Assembly (NCBI RefSeq): GCF_003475325.1
Contig: NZ_QRQC01000007.1
Coordinates: forward strand, 34,560 to 98,559
Length of the DNA: 64,000 nucleotides
Direction of reading: 5' to 3'
Source of the DNA: Collinsella sp. AF33-16
Lineage (GTDB): Bacteria; Actinomycetota; Coriobacteriia; Coriobacteriales; Coriobacteriaceae
A program made the translations under genes and the position numbers. Below are positions 43,267 to 51,900 of the stretch, one piece after another (within the stretch, counting starts at the first letter, position 1; the number at the start of each line of letters is the position of its first letter). The notes under the pieces are model-generated. The model was not told the DNA's origin, did no database searches, and saw nothing but the letters and a program-made list of their open reading frames with translations.

Positions 43267-44544
43267 ATGTACGATACGGGATCGACAACGTTTATGCTCA
43301 TCTGCACCATGCTCGTGTTTTTAATGACACCGGGTCTGGCGTTTTTCTATGGCGGCCTGTCCAGGCGCAAAAATGTTATCAACACCATGCTTATGTGCTT
43401 TGGCGCCATTGGCCTGGTTGGTGTGCTGTGGATTGTCGTCGGCTGGTCGCTGGCCTACGGCGGCGACGGCTCGAGCCCGTTTATTGGAGGCCTTGACCAG
43501 CTGCTGTGCCTGCCGGTGCTCAACCAAGTGCTGCAGGCGGCCGAGGGCAATGCCGCGGACGGTGCCGTCTACCCTCAGATCATCAACATCGCCTTCCAGA
43601 TGGCATTTGCCATGATCACGGCCGCTATCGTCACAGGCAGCTTGGCCGGCCGCGTTAAGTTTGGTGCCATGACGGCCTTCCTGGGCATATGGCTGCTCGG
43701 GGTCTATGCGCCGCTCGCCCACATGGTCTGGGGCGGCGAGGGCTCCTTTATCGGTGACATCATCGGTGCGCTCGACTTTGCCGGCGGCGATGTGGTGCAC
43801 ATTTCGTCCGGTCTTACCGGCCTGGTCCTCTGCTTAATGCTCGGCCGTCGTCGCGGTTTTGGCATGGTGAGCTATCGTCCGCATAACGTACCGCTTGTGG
43901 CGCTGGGCGCCGGCCTGCTTTGGTTTGGCTGGTTTGGCTTTAACGGCGGCAGCGAGTTTAAGGCCGACGCCGTGGCGGCACTCGCCATCCTTAACACCGT
44001 GACGGCCAGCGCGGCGGGCATGGTTTCGTGGCTTGTCGTTGAGCGCGTGCACACCGGTCGCCCCACGCTGGTGGGTGCCAGCACCGGTCTGGTTGCAGGC
44101 CTTGTGGTGGTCACGCCGGGCGCGGGCTTTGTCGAGCCGTGGGCGGCGCTGGTCATGGGCCTGATCGTCTCGCCCGTCTGCTACTTGGCTATCAGTCATC
44201 TCAAGACCAAGTTTGGCTACGACGATGCGCTCGACGCGTTCGGTTGCCACGGTATCGGCGGTATCTTGGGCGGCGTGCTCACGGGCCTGTTCTGCGTGCC
44301 GGAGCTCTCGTGGACCGGCAAGGGCGGCCTATTCTACACGGGCGACGTGTCGCTGCTCATCTCGCAAATTTTGGGCATTGTGGTGACGGTCGCTATTGTA
44401 CTGGTGCTCGACTTGGTGATCGCCGCGGTGGTCAAGGCGCTGTTCCACGGCAGCCTGCGCGTGGACGAGGCAGACGAGGCGCTGGGCCTGGATGCGAGTC
44501 AGCACGGCGAGAGCGCATACCCTTCCTTCTCGGGACTCGATTAG
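43267..44544 (+). CDS. amtB: Ammonium transporter
   Basis: Amt-family channel of 425 residues with eleven membrane helices. The pore twin histidines lie in GGDVVHISSGLTGL and DAFGCHGIGGILGG. The N-terminal FFYGGLSRRKNVINTMLMCF and LLWFGWFGFNGGSEF are diagnostic. It takes up ammonium under nitrogen limitation. AAGGGGGAGAGA precedes ATG 43267. A P-II gene lies 156 bp downstream, separated by a palindrome. Confidence 0.95.
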   Translation: MYDTGSTTFMLICTMLVFLMTPGLAFFYGGLSRRKNVINTMLMCFGAIGLVGVLWIVVGWSLAYGGDGSSPFIGGLDQLLCLPVLNQVLQAAEGNAADGAVYPQIINIAFQMAFAMITAAIVTGSLAGRVKFGAMTAFLGIWLLGVYAPLAHMVWGGEGSFIGDIIGALDFAGGDVVHISSGLTGLVLCLMLGRRRGFGMVSYRPHNVPLVALGAGLLWFGWFGFNGGSEFKADAVAALAILNTVTASAAGMVSWLVVERVHTGRPTLVGASTGLVAGLVVVTPGAGFVEPWAALVMGLIVSPVCYLAISHLKTKFGYDDALDAFGCHGIGGILGGVLTGLFCVPELSWTGKGGLFYTGDVSLLISQILGIVVTVAIVLVLDLVIAAVVKALFHGSLRVDEADEALGLDASQHGESAYPSFSGLD

Positions 44545-44545
44545 C

Positions 44546-44655
44546 GGCACGGGTTTCCCAGGCACCCGACCTTGCCCCTCAAACCGTCGCTTGCGTACCG
44601 AAGTACGCGGCGCTCCTCTTTCGGGGCAATCTCGGGCACCTGGAAAACCCGTGCC
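44546..44655. repeat. Long nested palindrome between amtB and the P-II gene
   Basis: GGCACGGGTTTCCCAGG (44546-44562) pairs with CCTGGAAAACCCGTGCC (44639-44655), then ACCCGA with TCGGG, TTGCCCC with GGGGCAA, and at the tip GCGTAC (44593-44598) with GTACGC (44603-44608). The mid-loop bases match neither the CGTCCTC family nor the other palindromes. It starts 2 bp after the amtB stop. Confidence 0.88.
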
Positions 44656-44700
44656 ATGTGAAGGTAAATCAATTTCTTTTATTGAAGAGAGGAATTCACT

Positions 44701-45039
44701 ATGAAGAAGATTACAGCGATTGTTCGTGCCGAGAAGCTTGAGGTTCTCAAAGATGCGCTGTTTGCGGCTGATGTTCGCGGCATGACCATCAACCAGGTGC
44801 AGGGCTGCGGCGCGCAGCATGGCTGGAAGGAATACGTGCGCGGCAACGAGCTGCTCGTCAACACGATCCCCAAGGTGCAGTTCACCCTCATCTGCGCCGA
44901 CGAGCATGTCGACGGTATCGTTGACATTATCTGCAACGCCGCTCGCACCGGTGCCGTCGGCGACGGCAAGATTTGGGTCGAGCCGGTCGAAGAAGTCATC
45001 CGCATTCGCACCGGCGAACACGGCCCGGCCGCGGTGTAG
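44701..45039 (+). CDS. glnK: P-II nitrogen regulatory protein
   Basis: P-II protein of 112 residues, expected to be a trimer that plugs AmtB when nitrogen is plentiful. Fold motifs MKKITAIVRAEKLEVLKDAL and GDGKIWVEPVEEVIRIRTGE are normal. The T-loop reads GCGAQHGWKEYVRGNELLVN. Position 51, the uridylylated or adenylylated Tyr of E. coli and other actinobacterial P-II, is Leu here, and the Ser49 phosphorylated in cyanobacteria is Asn. The protein may thus work only by binding ATP/ADP and 2-oxoglutarate. GAGAGG precedes the ATG. Confidence 0.9.
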   Translation: MKKITAIVRAEKLEVLKDALFAADVRGMTINQVQGCGAQHGWKEYVRGNELLVNTIPKVQFTLICADEHVDGIVDIICNAARTGAVGDGKIWVEPVEEVIRIRTGEHGPAAV

Positions 45040-45113
45040 AATCGACCGTCTGCCATCCGCAACGTTAAAATGCTGCAATGAGGCACAAGACTTGCGTTGC
45101 GGATGGGCGGATT

Positions 45114-45776
45114 ATGGGTCGTAATAAATATCCCGAGGAGACGGTCGCGAAGATTCTCGACGCGGCGCTGAAGCTATTCTGCACACAGGGTTATGAGGGG
45201 ACGAGCATTCAAGATATCGTCGACCGCCTCGATGGCATGACCAAGGGTGCCGTCTATCATCACTTTAAGAGCAAAGAGGAGATTTTCAACGCCGCATTTG
45301 ATCGGGCGATGACTCCGATTGTTGAGCAACGTCGCTCAACGCTTGGTATCGGCAATATGACCGGAGCCCAAAAGCTCAAGCGACTGTACGCGCCCGAGTC
45401 TGTCGTTCCACAAATTGAGCTATGGGCACGCATGCATCCTGCGGCAGATCCGGTAAAAAGCTCGCGTCTACTGGCGATGCAGTACCAGGGCTCGTTCGAC
45501 GAGTCGGCCGATGGCTATCTCTTGCCAGTGATCGAGGAGGGCATCGACGATGGCTCCATTGCGTGCGAATGCCCGCGCGAAGCGGCTGAGGCCGTATCGT
45601 TGTTGGCGAATCTTTGGCTGCTGCCGCTGTTCCGTCCGCTCGAGACCAAGGATCGAATGCTCGCTCGCGCTCAATGTTTGGCGCAGATGGCTGCCGCGGT
45701 GGGACTCGATTTGGGCGAGGAAGTGCTTCAGACAACGGCGCAGATTTGGGACGTATGGGACCGCGCCGGGTGGTAA
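45114..45776 (+). CDS. TetR/AcrR family repressor
   Basis: Protein of 220 residues. The DNA-binding domain is ILDAALKLFCTQGYEGTSIQDIVDRLDGMTKGAVYHHFKSKEEIF, a full TetR match. The C-terminal ligand domain is not recognisable. ATG 45114 is chosen because it gives the usual N-terminal length; the frame is open to 45078. It lies directly before an MFS exporter gene, with two GGTAT-type palindromes between them, and probably represses it. Confidence 0.88.
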   Translation: MGRNKYPEETVAKILDAALKLFCTQGYEGTSIQDIVDRLDGMTKGAVYHHFKSKEEIFNAAFDRAMTPIVEQRRSTLGIGNMTGAQKLKRLYAPESVVPQIELWARMHPAADPVKSSRLLAMQYQGSFDESADGYLLPVIEEGIDDGSIACECPREAAEAVSLLANLWLLPLFRPLETKDRMLARAQCLAQMAAAVGLDLGEEVLQTTAQIWDVWDRAGW

Positions 45777-45789
45777 GGTGGTAATATAG

Positions 45790-45806
45790 ATACCAACGGT
45801 ATGTAA
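45790..45806. promoter_or_regulatory. Candidate TetR operator 1
   Basis: ATACC AAC GGTAT (45790-45802) followed by GTAA. It shares CGGTATGTA with the site at 45851-45871. It lies 14 bp after the tetR stop, upstream of a terminator. Confidence 0.45.
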
Positions 45807-45817
45807 TAGATTTGAAC

Positions 45818-45839
45818 GGGCAGCTCCGGCTGCCCTTTT
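45818..45839 (+). terminator. Terminator between tetR and the MFS gene
   Basis: GGGCAGC (45818-45824) pairs with GCTGCCC (45829-45835), followed by TTTT. It means the MFS gene needs its own promoter. Confidence 0.8.
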
Positions 45840-45850
45840 CAAGTCGATAA

Positions 45851-45871
45851 ATACATACTATCGGTATGTAT
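45851..45871. promoter_or_regulatory. Candidate TetR operator 2 at the MFS promoter
   Basis: ATACATAC TATCG GTATGTAT is a perfect 8-bp inverted repeat with a 5-bp spacer. It ends 13 bp before the MFS start codon and shares the half-site CGGTATGTA with 45790-45806. Confidence 0.6.
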
Positions 45872-45884
45872 AGGGAGCGAACTT

Positions 45885-47135
45885 ATGGCTGGGCTGAGAG
45901 ACGTCAGCGTCTTGTTGGAACCAAAAATGGTGCGGCCAATTAGGCTCACGGAGCTTCTTGTTGCGCAGCTGTGCACGTATTCGATGCTGTCAGCGCTGTG
46001 CTTTGCGTATCCGCTTTACTTGTTCGATTGCAGCGGATCGTCAACGTTATATGGCGCCGTCGTGGCGACGGCGTTCATACCCGGCGTACTCGCAACTCCG
46101 GTTGGCGGAATCTTGGCGGATAGGGGAAGACATCGCGAGGTCCTCGTGGCACTCGGCATTGCTCTGATGACTGCATCACTGCTGTCTATCCCCATGAAGC
46201 ACTCATTGCCTCTTGCGGTCGTCGTAGTAGCGATACTTTGTGTTCAATATGGCGTTCAATCGCTGCTAAAGCCAATGCTCCAAATTGAGACAGTGCGCAT
46301 GGCGGGTGAAGAGAAGGTTGAGCGGGCCACTGCATTGGTTTCGCAGATGACCATGGTGAGCAATATCTTGGGTCCTGTGGTCGGGACGGCAGTCTATGGG
46401 TGCTTTGGCATCGATGCTCTTTGCACAACCGCGTCGGTGGCGTTTGCGATTTCAGCTCTCTTGTTTGGGGTCGCACTCAAGCAAAATGCCTCATCTGAAA
46501 CGATGAGAGACGGCGCGACTCGTACGACATGCCGAAACGATTTTCGGGAGTCGATTCGGTATCTGTTGCAAAATGCACCATTGGTCGCTGTGATTTTGCT
46601 TGCGGCAGTTTTGAACCTTGCGTTGGTTGGGCTAACGATTGGCGCTCCCATTATTGTTACAAAGCATCTCGGCATGCAATCGTCCTGCGTTGGGATAGTT
46701 GAGGTTGCTATGGGCTTGGGTGGTCTTGCCGGCAGTGGCTTGGTCGGCATTTCGCCGCATCGTTTTTCTTTCAATGACATATGTCGATATGTTGCGATGA
46801 TCTGTTTTGGAGTCGCACCGATTATTGTCGCGCAACTGTTCAGCGCAGATGCATGCGTGTTCACCGTGTTTGCGGTTGGTTCGGCATGGGTCATGGTGTG
46901 GGCAAGCATTGCGTCGGTTGAAATCATCGCGTTTGTTCAGCGGGCAGCGCCGACTGAACTCTGCGGAAAAGTGCTTTCGGTCGTTTACATGGTCCTTTCC
47001 TGCGCAACGCCGATCGGGCAATTGGTGTACGGGATTGCATATGATCGATGGGCACCGGCGTTTGTATTCGCAGCCATGCTGGCGGTGCTGACGCTGACGA
47101 TGGCGCTGTTTTATCGGCTGAAAAGTCGCTCGTAA
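45885..47135 (+). CDS. Major facilitator superfamily exporter
   Basis: Membrane protein of 416 residues with twelve predicted helices. TPVGGILADRGRHREVLV is the MFS motif A loop, and the QSLLKPMLQIETVRMAG region is typical of drug-efflux members. Substrate unknown. AGGGAGCG precedes the ATG. The upstream TetR gene and operators suggest induction by a toxic compound. Codon use is more AT-rich than in the flanking genes. Confidence 0.82.
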   Translation: MAGLRDVSVLLEPKMVRPIRLTELLVAQLCTYSMLSALCFAYPLYLFDCSGSSTLYGAVVATAFIPGVLATPVGGILADRGRHREVLVALGIALMTASLLSIPMKHSLPLAVVVVAILCVQYGVQSLLKPMLQIETVRMAGEEKVERATALVSQMTMVSNILGPVVGTAVYGCFGIDALCTTASVAFAISALLFGVALKQNASSETMRDGATRTTCRNDFRESIRYLLQNAPLVAVILLAAVLNLALVGLTIGAPIIVTKHLGMQSSCVGIVEVAMGLGGLAGSGLVGISPHRFSFNDICRYVAMICFGVAPIIVAQLFSADACVFTVFAVGSAWVMVWASIASVEIIAFVQRAAPTELCGKVLSVVYMVLSCATPIGQLVYGIAYDRWAPAFVFAAMLAVLTLTMALFYRLKSRS

Positions 47136-47210
47136 CGATTGATTTAACGCACTGGGGCACTGTGGTTTTGCGGAAGCGAATGCCCTGGCGCGTTGGAACA
47201 CCCTTGCATA

Positions 47211-47262
47211 GGCGTGCCTCTCTTTCGTCTAAAATAACGTGCAGACGAAAGAGAGGCACGCC
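47211..47262. promoter_or_regulatory. Perfect 20-bp hairpin covering the ribosome-binding site of the HAD gene
   Basis: GGCGTGCCTCTCTTTCGTCT (47211-47230) is perfectly complementary to 47243-47262; the loop is 12 nt. The 3' arm contains GAAAGAGAGG, the only ribosome-binding site of the gene, and ends one base before the ATG at 47264. If it folds in RNA it would hide that site. Confidence 0.9.
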
Positions 47263-47263
47263 C

Positions 47264-48121
47264 ATGATCAAGATGTTCGCGAGTGACTTAGACGGAACGC
47301 TGCTTAACGCCCTGCACGAGGCGGACGGGACTATCCGCCGTGCCATTCGCGAGCTGACCGAGGCCGGCTTGCATGTGGTTCCCGCGACCGGACGCTCGAC
47401 GTTGCCAATCGGCGAGCATGGCTTTACAGGCCTGGCGCTTGACGCCTGCTGCTCCAACGGATCCATCGTGCGCGACAGTCATGGCGAGGTGCTCAAAACC
47501 TGGACCGTCGACCCGCAGGTCACTGAGGAACTGCTCAAGGCGTTCCCGGACATTTGCTTTGATTGTTCCACGCCCGATGGCATGTACTCGAGCGGTTCGT
47601 TCGAGATGCATCAGGCGGGCTTTAAAAAGGACAGCCCCATCAAGCGTATTGTGATGCGCGGTATGCGTGCACGTGGCGGGTATCACGAGGAACAGTATTT
47701 CGGCCAGTCGATCGGTGACATCCTGCGCCACGATGTGTGCAAGATCAACTGTCGCGTGACCTCGCCCGAGCTGGAGCGCGACCTTAAGGCGTATCTGGCC
47801 GAGCGCTCGGACCGCGTGGTCAACGCGCCGTTCGACCCCGTGATGTTCGAGATCACGGACGTGGCGTGCAACAAGGGCGAGAGCGTGGCTTGGCTGGCGG
47901 GCTACTACGGGATTGCCGAGGATGAGGTCGCGGTCTACGGCGACGGCGGCAACGACATCGCCATGCTCAAACGCTTCCGCCACAGCTACGCGACCAAAAA
48001 CGCAAGCGATGCAGCTAAGGCCGCCGCGAGCGCGACCATCGGCAACTGCATGGTCCACGCCGTCCCCAAACACATGCTCGCCACCATGCGCAAGCAGAAC
48101 TCCCGCACCATCATCGAATAA
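47264..48121 (+). CDS. Cof-type HAD hydrolase
   Basis: HAD-superfamily phosphatase of 285 residues. MFASDLDGTLLNALHEADG is motif I with the nucleophile Asp, VVPATGRST motif II, and VAVYGDGGNDIAMLKRF motif IV; KGESVAWLAGYYGI precedes it. The cap is the C2 type common to sugar-phosphate phosphatases. Substrate unknown. Its start is directly behind a perfect 20-bp hairpin. Confidence 0.88.
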   Translation: MIKMFASDLDGTLLNALHEADGTIRRAIRELTEAGLHVVPATGRSTLPIGEHGFTGLALDACCSNGSIVRDSHGEVLKTWTVDPQVTEELLKAFPDICFDCSTPDGMYSSGSFEMHQAGFKKDSPIKRIVMRGMRARGGYHEEQYFGQSIGDILRHDVCKINCRVTSPELERDLKAYLAERSDRVVNAPFDPVMFEITDVACNKGESVAWLAGYYGIAEDEVAVYGDGGNDIAMLKRFRHSYATKNASDAAKAAASATIGNCMVHAVPKHMLATMRKQNSRTIIE

Positions 48122-48122
48122 T

Positions 48123-48154
48123 AATGTGACAAAGGGACTGCCCCTCGTCACATT
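48123..48154. repeat. Hairpin after the HAD gene, possible GGGACAG relative
   Basis: AATGTGAC (48123-48130) pairs with GTCACATT (48147-48154). The core contains AAAGGGACTG, close to but not the same as GGGACAG. It lies just past the HAD stop and may be its 3' end. Confidence 0.6.
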
Positions 48155-48244
48155 CTAAATATTGCCTTTACGTGTTGATGCACACGGTGTGCAATAATAC
48201 TCGCACTGTGCAATAGCGCACAGGCTGAGTAACAAGGAGGACGC

Positions 48245-48955
48245 TTGTCCCAGCTCGAGAAATGCGACCGCCGGTCCCTTCGCTCGCAGCGTGCCCTTCG
48301 CCAGGCACTTGCCAGCGAGCTTGCCGAAAGCGGCGACCTTTCGCGCATTAATGTCGCGTCGCTCACCGAGCGCGCTGGCCTTACGCGCCGCACGTTCTAT
48401 TCGCACTACCGCGATATCCCCGACTTTATCAATCAAATCGAGGACGGCTTGCTGGCTGAGATCCGTGAGCGCATTGAGCTCATCACCGCAGCTCAGCTGC
48501 CTGATCTCTATCACAACATCGATGAGCTCGAGCCGGCGCCCGGTTCGGTTGAGCTGCTGCGTTATCTTGCGGCCAACCGCGACTTAATTGGTGCGCTGCT
48601 GGGTCCGGGCGGCGACCAGGCCTTCATTAAAAGGATCATCGACACCGCGCGTGAGGCTGTGGTGCCGCGTGCGCAGACGGGCATTTTGGGCCTGGCGCTG
48701 GGCACGTTCTTTGACTACTACGTCACCTACGTCGTGAGTGCCGAGGTCGGCCTGATTCAGCGCTGGTTTGAGAGTGGGCTCACCGAATCGCCCGAGGCCA
48801 TGGCACGCATTATGACGGTGCTCGCTTTTGTGCGCCCTGGTGACCTGTATGGCCAACCCATCGATATCAACGTGCCGGAATACGGCATGAAGCTATTGAA
48901 CTTGCAGCTCGAGGACGCGGCCGACACCGCCGCAACCGTCGAGTCCAACAACTAA
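48245..48955 (+). CDS. TetR-like regulator linked to the dehydratase fusion
   Basis: Protein of 236 residues. The helix-turn-helix is INVASLTERAGLTRRTFYSHYRDIPDFINQIE; the C-terminal part has the TetR_C-type LLRYLAANRDLIGALLGPGGDQAF. It starts at TTG 48245, with an ideal AAGGAGG 7 nt upstream; no ATG fits. Eleven bases separate it from the next gene, so it is in the same operon and probably controls it. The inducer is unknown; an acyl-CoA is an attractive guess. Confidence 0.85.
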   Translation: MSQLEKCDRRSLRSQRALRQALASELAESGDLSRINVASLTERAGLTRRTFYSHYRDIPDFINQIEDGLLAEIRERIELITAAQLPDLYHNIDELEPAPGSVELLRYLAANRDLIGALLGPGGDQAFIKRIIDTAREAVVPRAQTGILGLALGTFFDYYVTYVVSAEVGLIQRWFESGLTESPEAMARIMTVLAFVRPGDLYGQPIDINVPEYGMKLLNLQLEDAADTAATVESNN

Positions 48956-48966
48956 GAGGAGAGACA

Positions 48967-51900
48967 ATGAGCAAGCTCGTCGAGGGCATTAAGGATCGTG
49001 TGGTCGCTGCCGCACGCGAGGCCGCGCCCACCGTGATGGACGCCGCGCAGAAGGCCGCGACCGCGGCTGTCGAGAAAGTTGCCGAGGCAGTTGCCGATGC
49101 CAAGAACGTGGCAGGGGAGGCGTCCGTCACTAGGGAGCCCGCTACCGCCACTGAGCCCGTAGCCGCCGCCCACGCCCCCGAAGGCGCGATTTTCAACCCC
49201 GAGGCCGCCCACGGTAACCTGCACCTGGGCATCGACGTGGGCTCCACCACCGTCAAGCTCGCCGTGCTCAACGACGACAACCAGATCGTGTACGCCAAGT
49301 ACCAGCGCCATCACACCGATGTCCGCGCTTGCGCCCGTGACCTGTTCGAGGGTGCTGCGACCGTGCTGCCGACGGCCCAAATGACCTGCGCCATTACCGG
49401 CTCGGGCGGTCTGCTGCTGTCCCAGTGGCTCGAGCTGGAGTTTGTCCAGGAGGTCATCGCCAGCAAACGCGCCGTCGAGACCCTCATCCCGGCCACCGAC
49501 GTCGCCATCGAGCTGGGCGGCGAGGACGCCAAGATCATCTACTTCGATAACGGCATCGAGCAGCGCATGAACGGTACCTGCGCCGGCGGTACGGGCGCGT
49601 TCATCGACCAGATGGCAACCCTGCTGCACACCGACGCGAGCGGCCTCAACGAGCTCGCGGCCAACGCCACCACCATCTATCCCATCGCCAGCCGCTGCGG
49701 CGTCTTTGCCAAGACCGACGTCCAGCCGCTGCTCAACGAGGGCGCCCGTCCCGAGGATGTGGCCGCCTCCATCTTCCAGGCCGTCGTGACCCAGACCATC
49801 TCGGGCCTGGCGTGCGGCCGTCCCATCCGTGGCAACGTCGCCTTCCTGGGCGGCCCGCTGCAGTACCTCTCCGAGCTGCGCCACCGCTTCTACCTCACGC
49901 TCAACCTGGACGAGGAGCACCGTATCGTGCCCCAAAACGCTCACCTGTTTGTGGCGAGCGGCGCCGCCATGGCGCACGAGTCCAATAAGCTCAGCACGTT
50001 CCCGCAGCTCATCGAGGCCATCGACAGCTTGGGCGACACGCAGGGTGCCGAGGTCGAGCGTCTGGATCCGCTCTTTGCCACCGACGAGGACTTTGCTGAG
50101 TTCAAGAACCGCCACGACCAGGAAGTCGTCCCCAAGGGCAAGCTCGACGGCTACACCGGCCGCGTGTTCATCGGCATCGACGCCGGCTCCACCACCATGA
50201 AGGCCGCGCTCGTGGGCGAGGACGGTCAGCTGCTGCACACCTGGTACGGCAACAACAACGGTGACATCCTGGGCACGGCCAAGGTCATCATGGCCGATTT
50301 CTACAACCACATTCCCGCGGGCTGCACCATCGGCCACGTGACCACCACGGGCTACGGCGAGGCGCTGCTCATCGAGGCCCTCAAGGCCGACTCCGGCGAG
50401 ATCGAGACCGTCGCGCACCTGCGCGGCGCCAAGGCATTCCTGCCCGGCGTCGAGTTTATCCTGGACATCGGCGGCCAGGACATGAAGTGTCTGCGCGTCA
50501 AGGACGGCGTCATCGAGCACATCATGCTCAACGAGGCCTGCTCGTCGGGCTGCGGCAGCTTTATCGAGAGTTTCGCCGTGTCTATGAACATGGACGTGCG
50601 CGCGTTTGCCGATGCCGCCATTCATGCCAAGGCCCCCGTCGACCTGGGCAGCCGCTGCACGGTCTTTATGAACTCGCGCGTCAAGCAGGCGCAAAAGGAA
50701 GGCGCCACGGTGGGCGACATCGCGGCCGGCCTGTCTTATTCCGTCATCAAGAATGCCCTGTTCAAGGTCATTAAGCTGCGCGACCCCAAGGAGATCGGCA
50801 GTCAGGTGATCGTCCAAGGCGGCACCTTTATGTCCGACGCCACGCTGCGTGCGTTTGAGCAGCTCACCGGTGTTCACGCCGTGCGCCCCGACATCGCCGG
50901 CTGTATGGGCGCCTACGGTGCGGCCCTGCTCGCCCGCGATCGCGCCGGCGCCGACGGCATCTCGACCATCCTTTCGGCCGAGGACATCGCGCACCTCACC
51001 GTGACGCAAAAGCACGTCCGCTGCGGCCGTTGCTCCAACAACTGCCAGCTTACCGTCAACGATTTTGGCGGCGGCAGGCGCTTTATCACCGGCAATCGCT
51101 GCGAGAAGGGTGCCGGCCACAAAAAGCAAAAGACCGAGGCCCCCAACCTCTTCAAAAAGAAAAACGAGCTGCTGTTTAACCGCGAGGTGCTGAGCCCCGA
51201 CGAGGCCCCGCGCGGCACCGTGGGTATCCCGCGCGCACTCAACATGTACGAGAACTACCCCTTCTGGCATGCGTTCTTTACGCGCCTGGGCTTTAGCGTG
51301 CAGCTGTCCGACCAGTCGAGCAAGAAGACCTACCAGGCGGGCATCGAGTCCATGCCGTCCGAGAGCGTGTGCTATCCGGCAAAGATGAGCCACGGCCATG
51401 TGATGAACCTTATCGACCGTGACGTCGACTTCATCTGGATGCCGTGCGTGCGCTGGGAGCGCAAGGAGGATCCGACGGCTGGCAACTGCTATAACTGCCC
51501 CATCGTCATGAGCTACCCCACGGCGTTGGCACTCAACATCGACGAGATCCGCGAGCAGAACATCGAGTTCCTGTATCCGTTTGTGCCGTATCACGACAAG
51601 ACCGAGCTCAAGCGCCGTCTGTACCAGGTGCTCGCCGTCGACCGTGTGGCCGATGCGCAAGCCGGTCGCGGTCGCGTGCGTGGGCCCAAGATCACGCGCT
51701 CCGAGGTCGATGCCGCTGTCAACGCTGCCTTTGAGGCCGATGCGCGTTTCCATGAGGACATCCAGACCATGGGCGAGGAGGCTCTTAAGTGGGTCGAGGA
51801 CCACGGTGGCCACGGCATTGTGCTCGCCGGCCGCCCCTACCATAACGACCCCGAGATCAACCATGCCCTGCCCGAGCTTATCTCGAGCTTTGGCTTTGCG

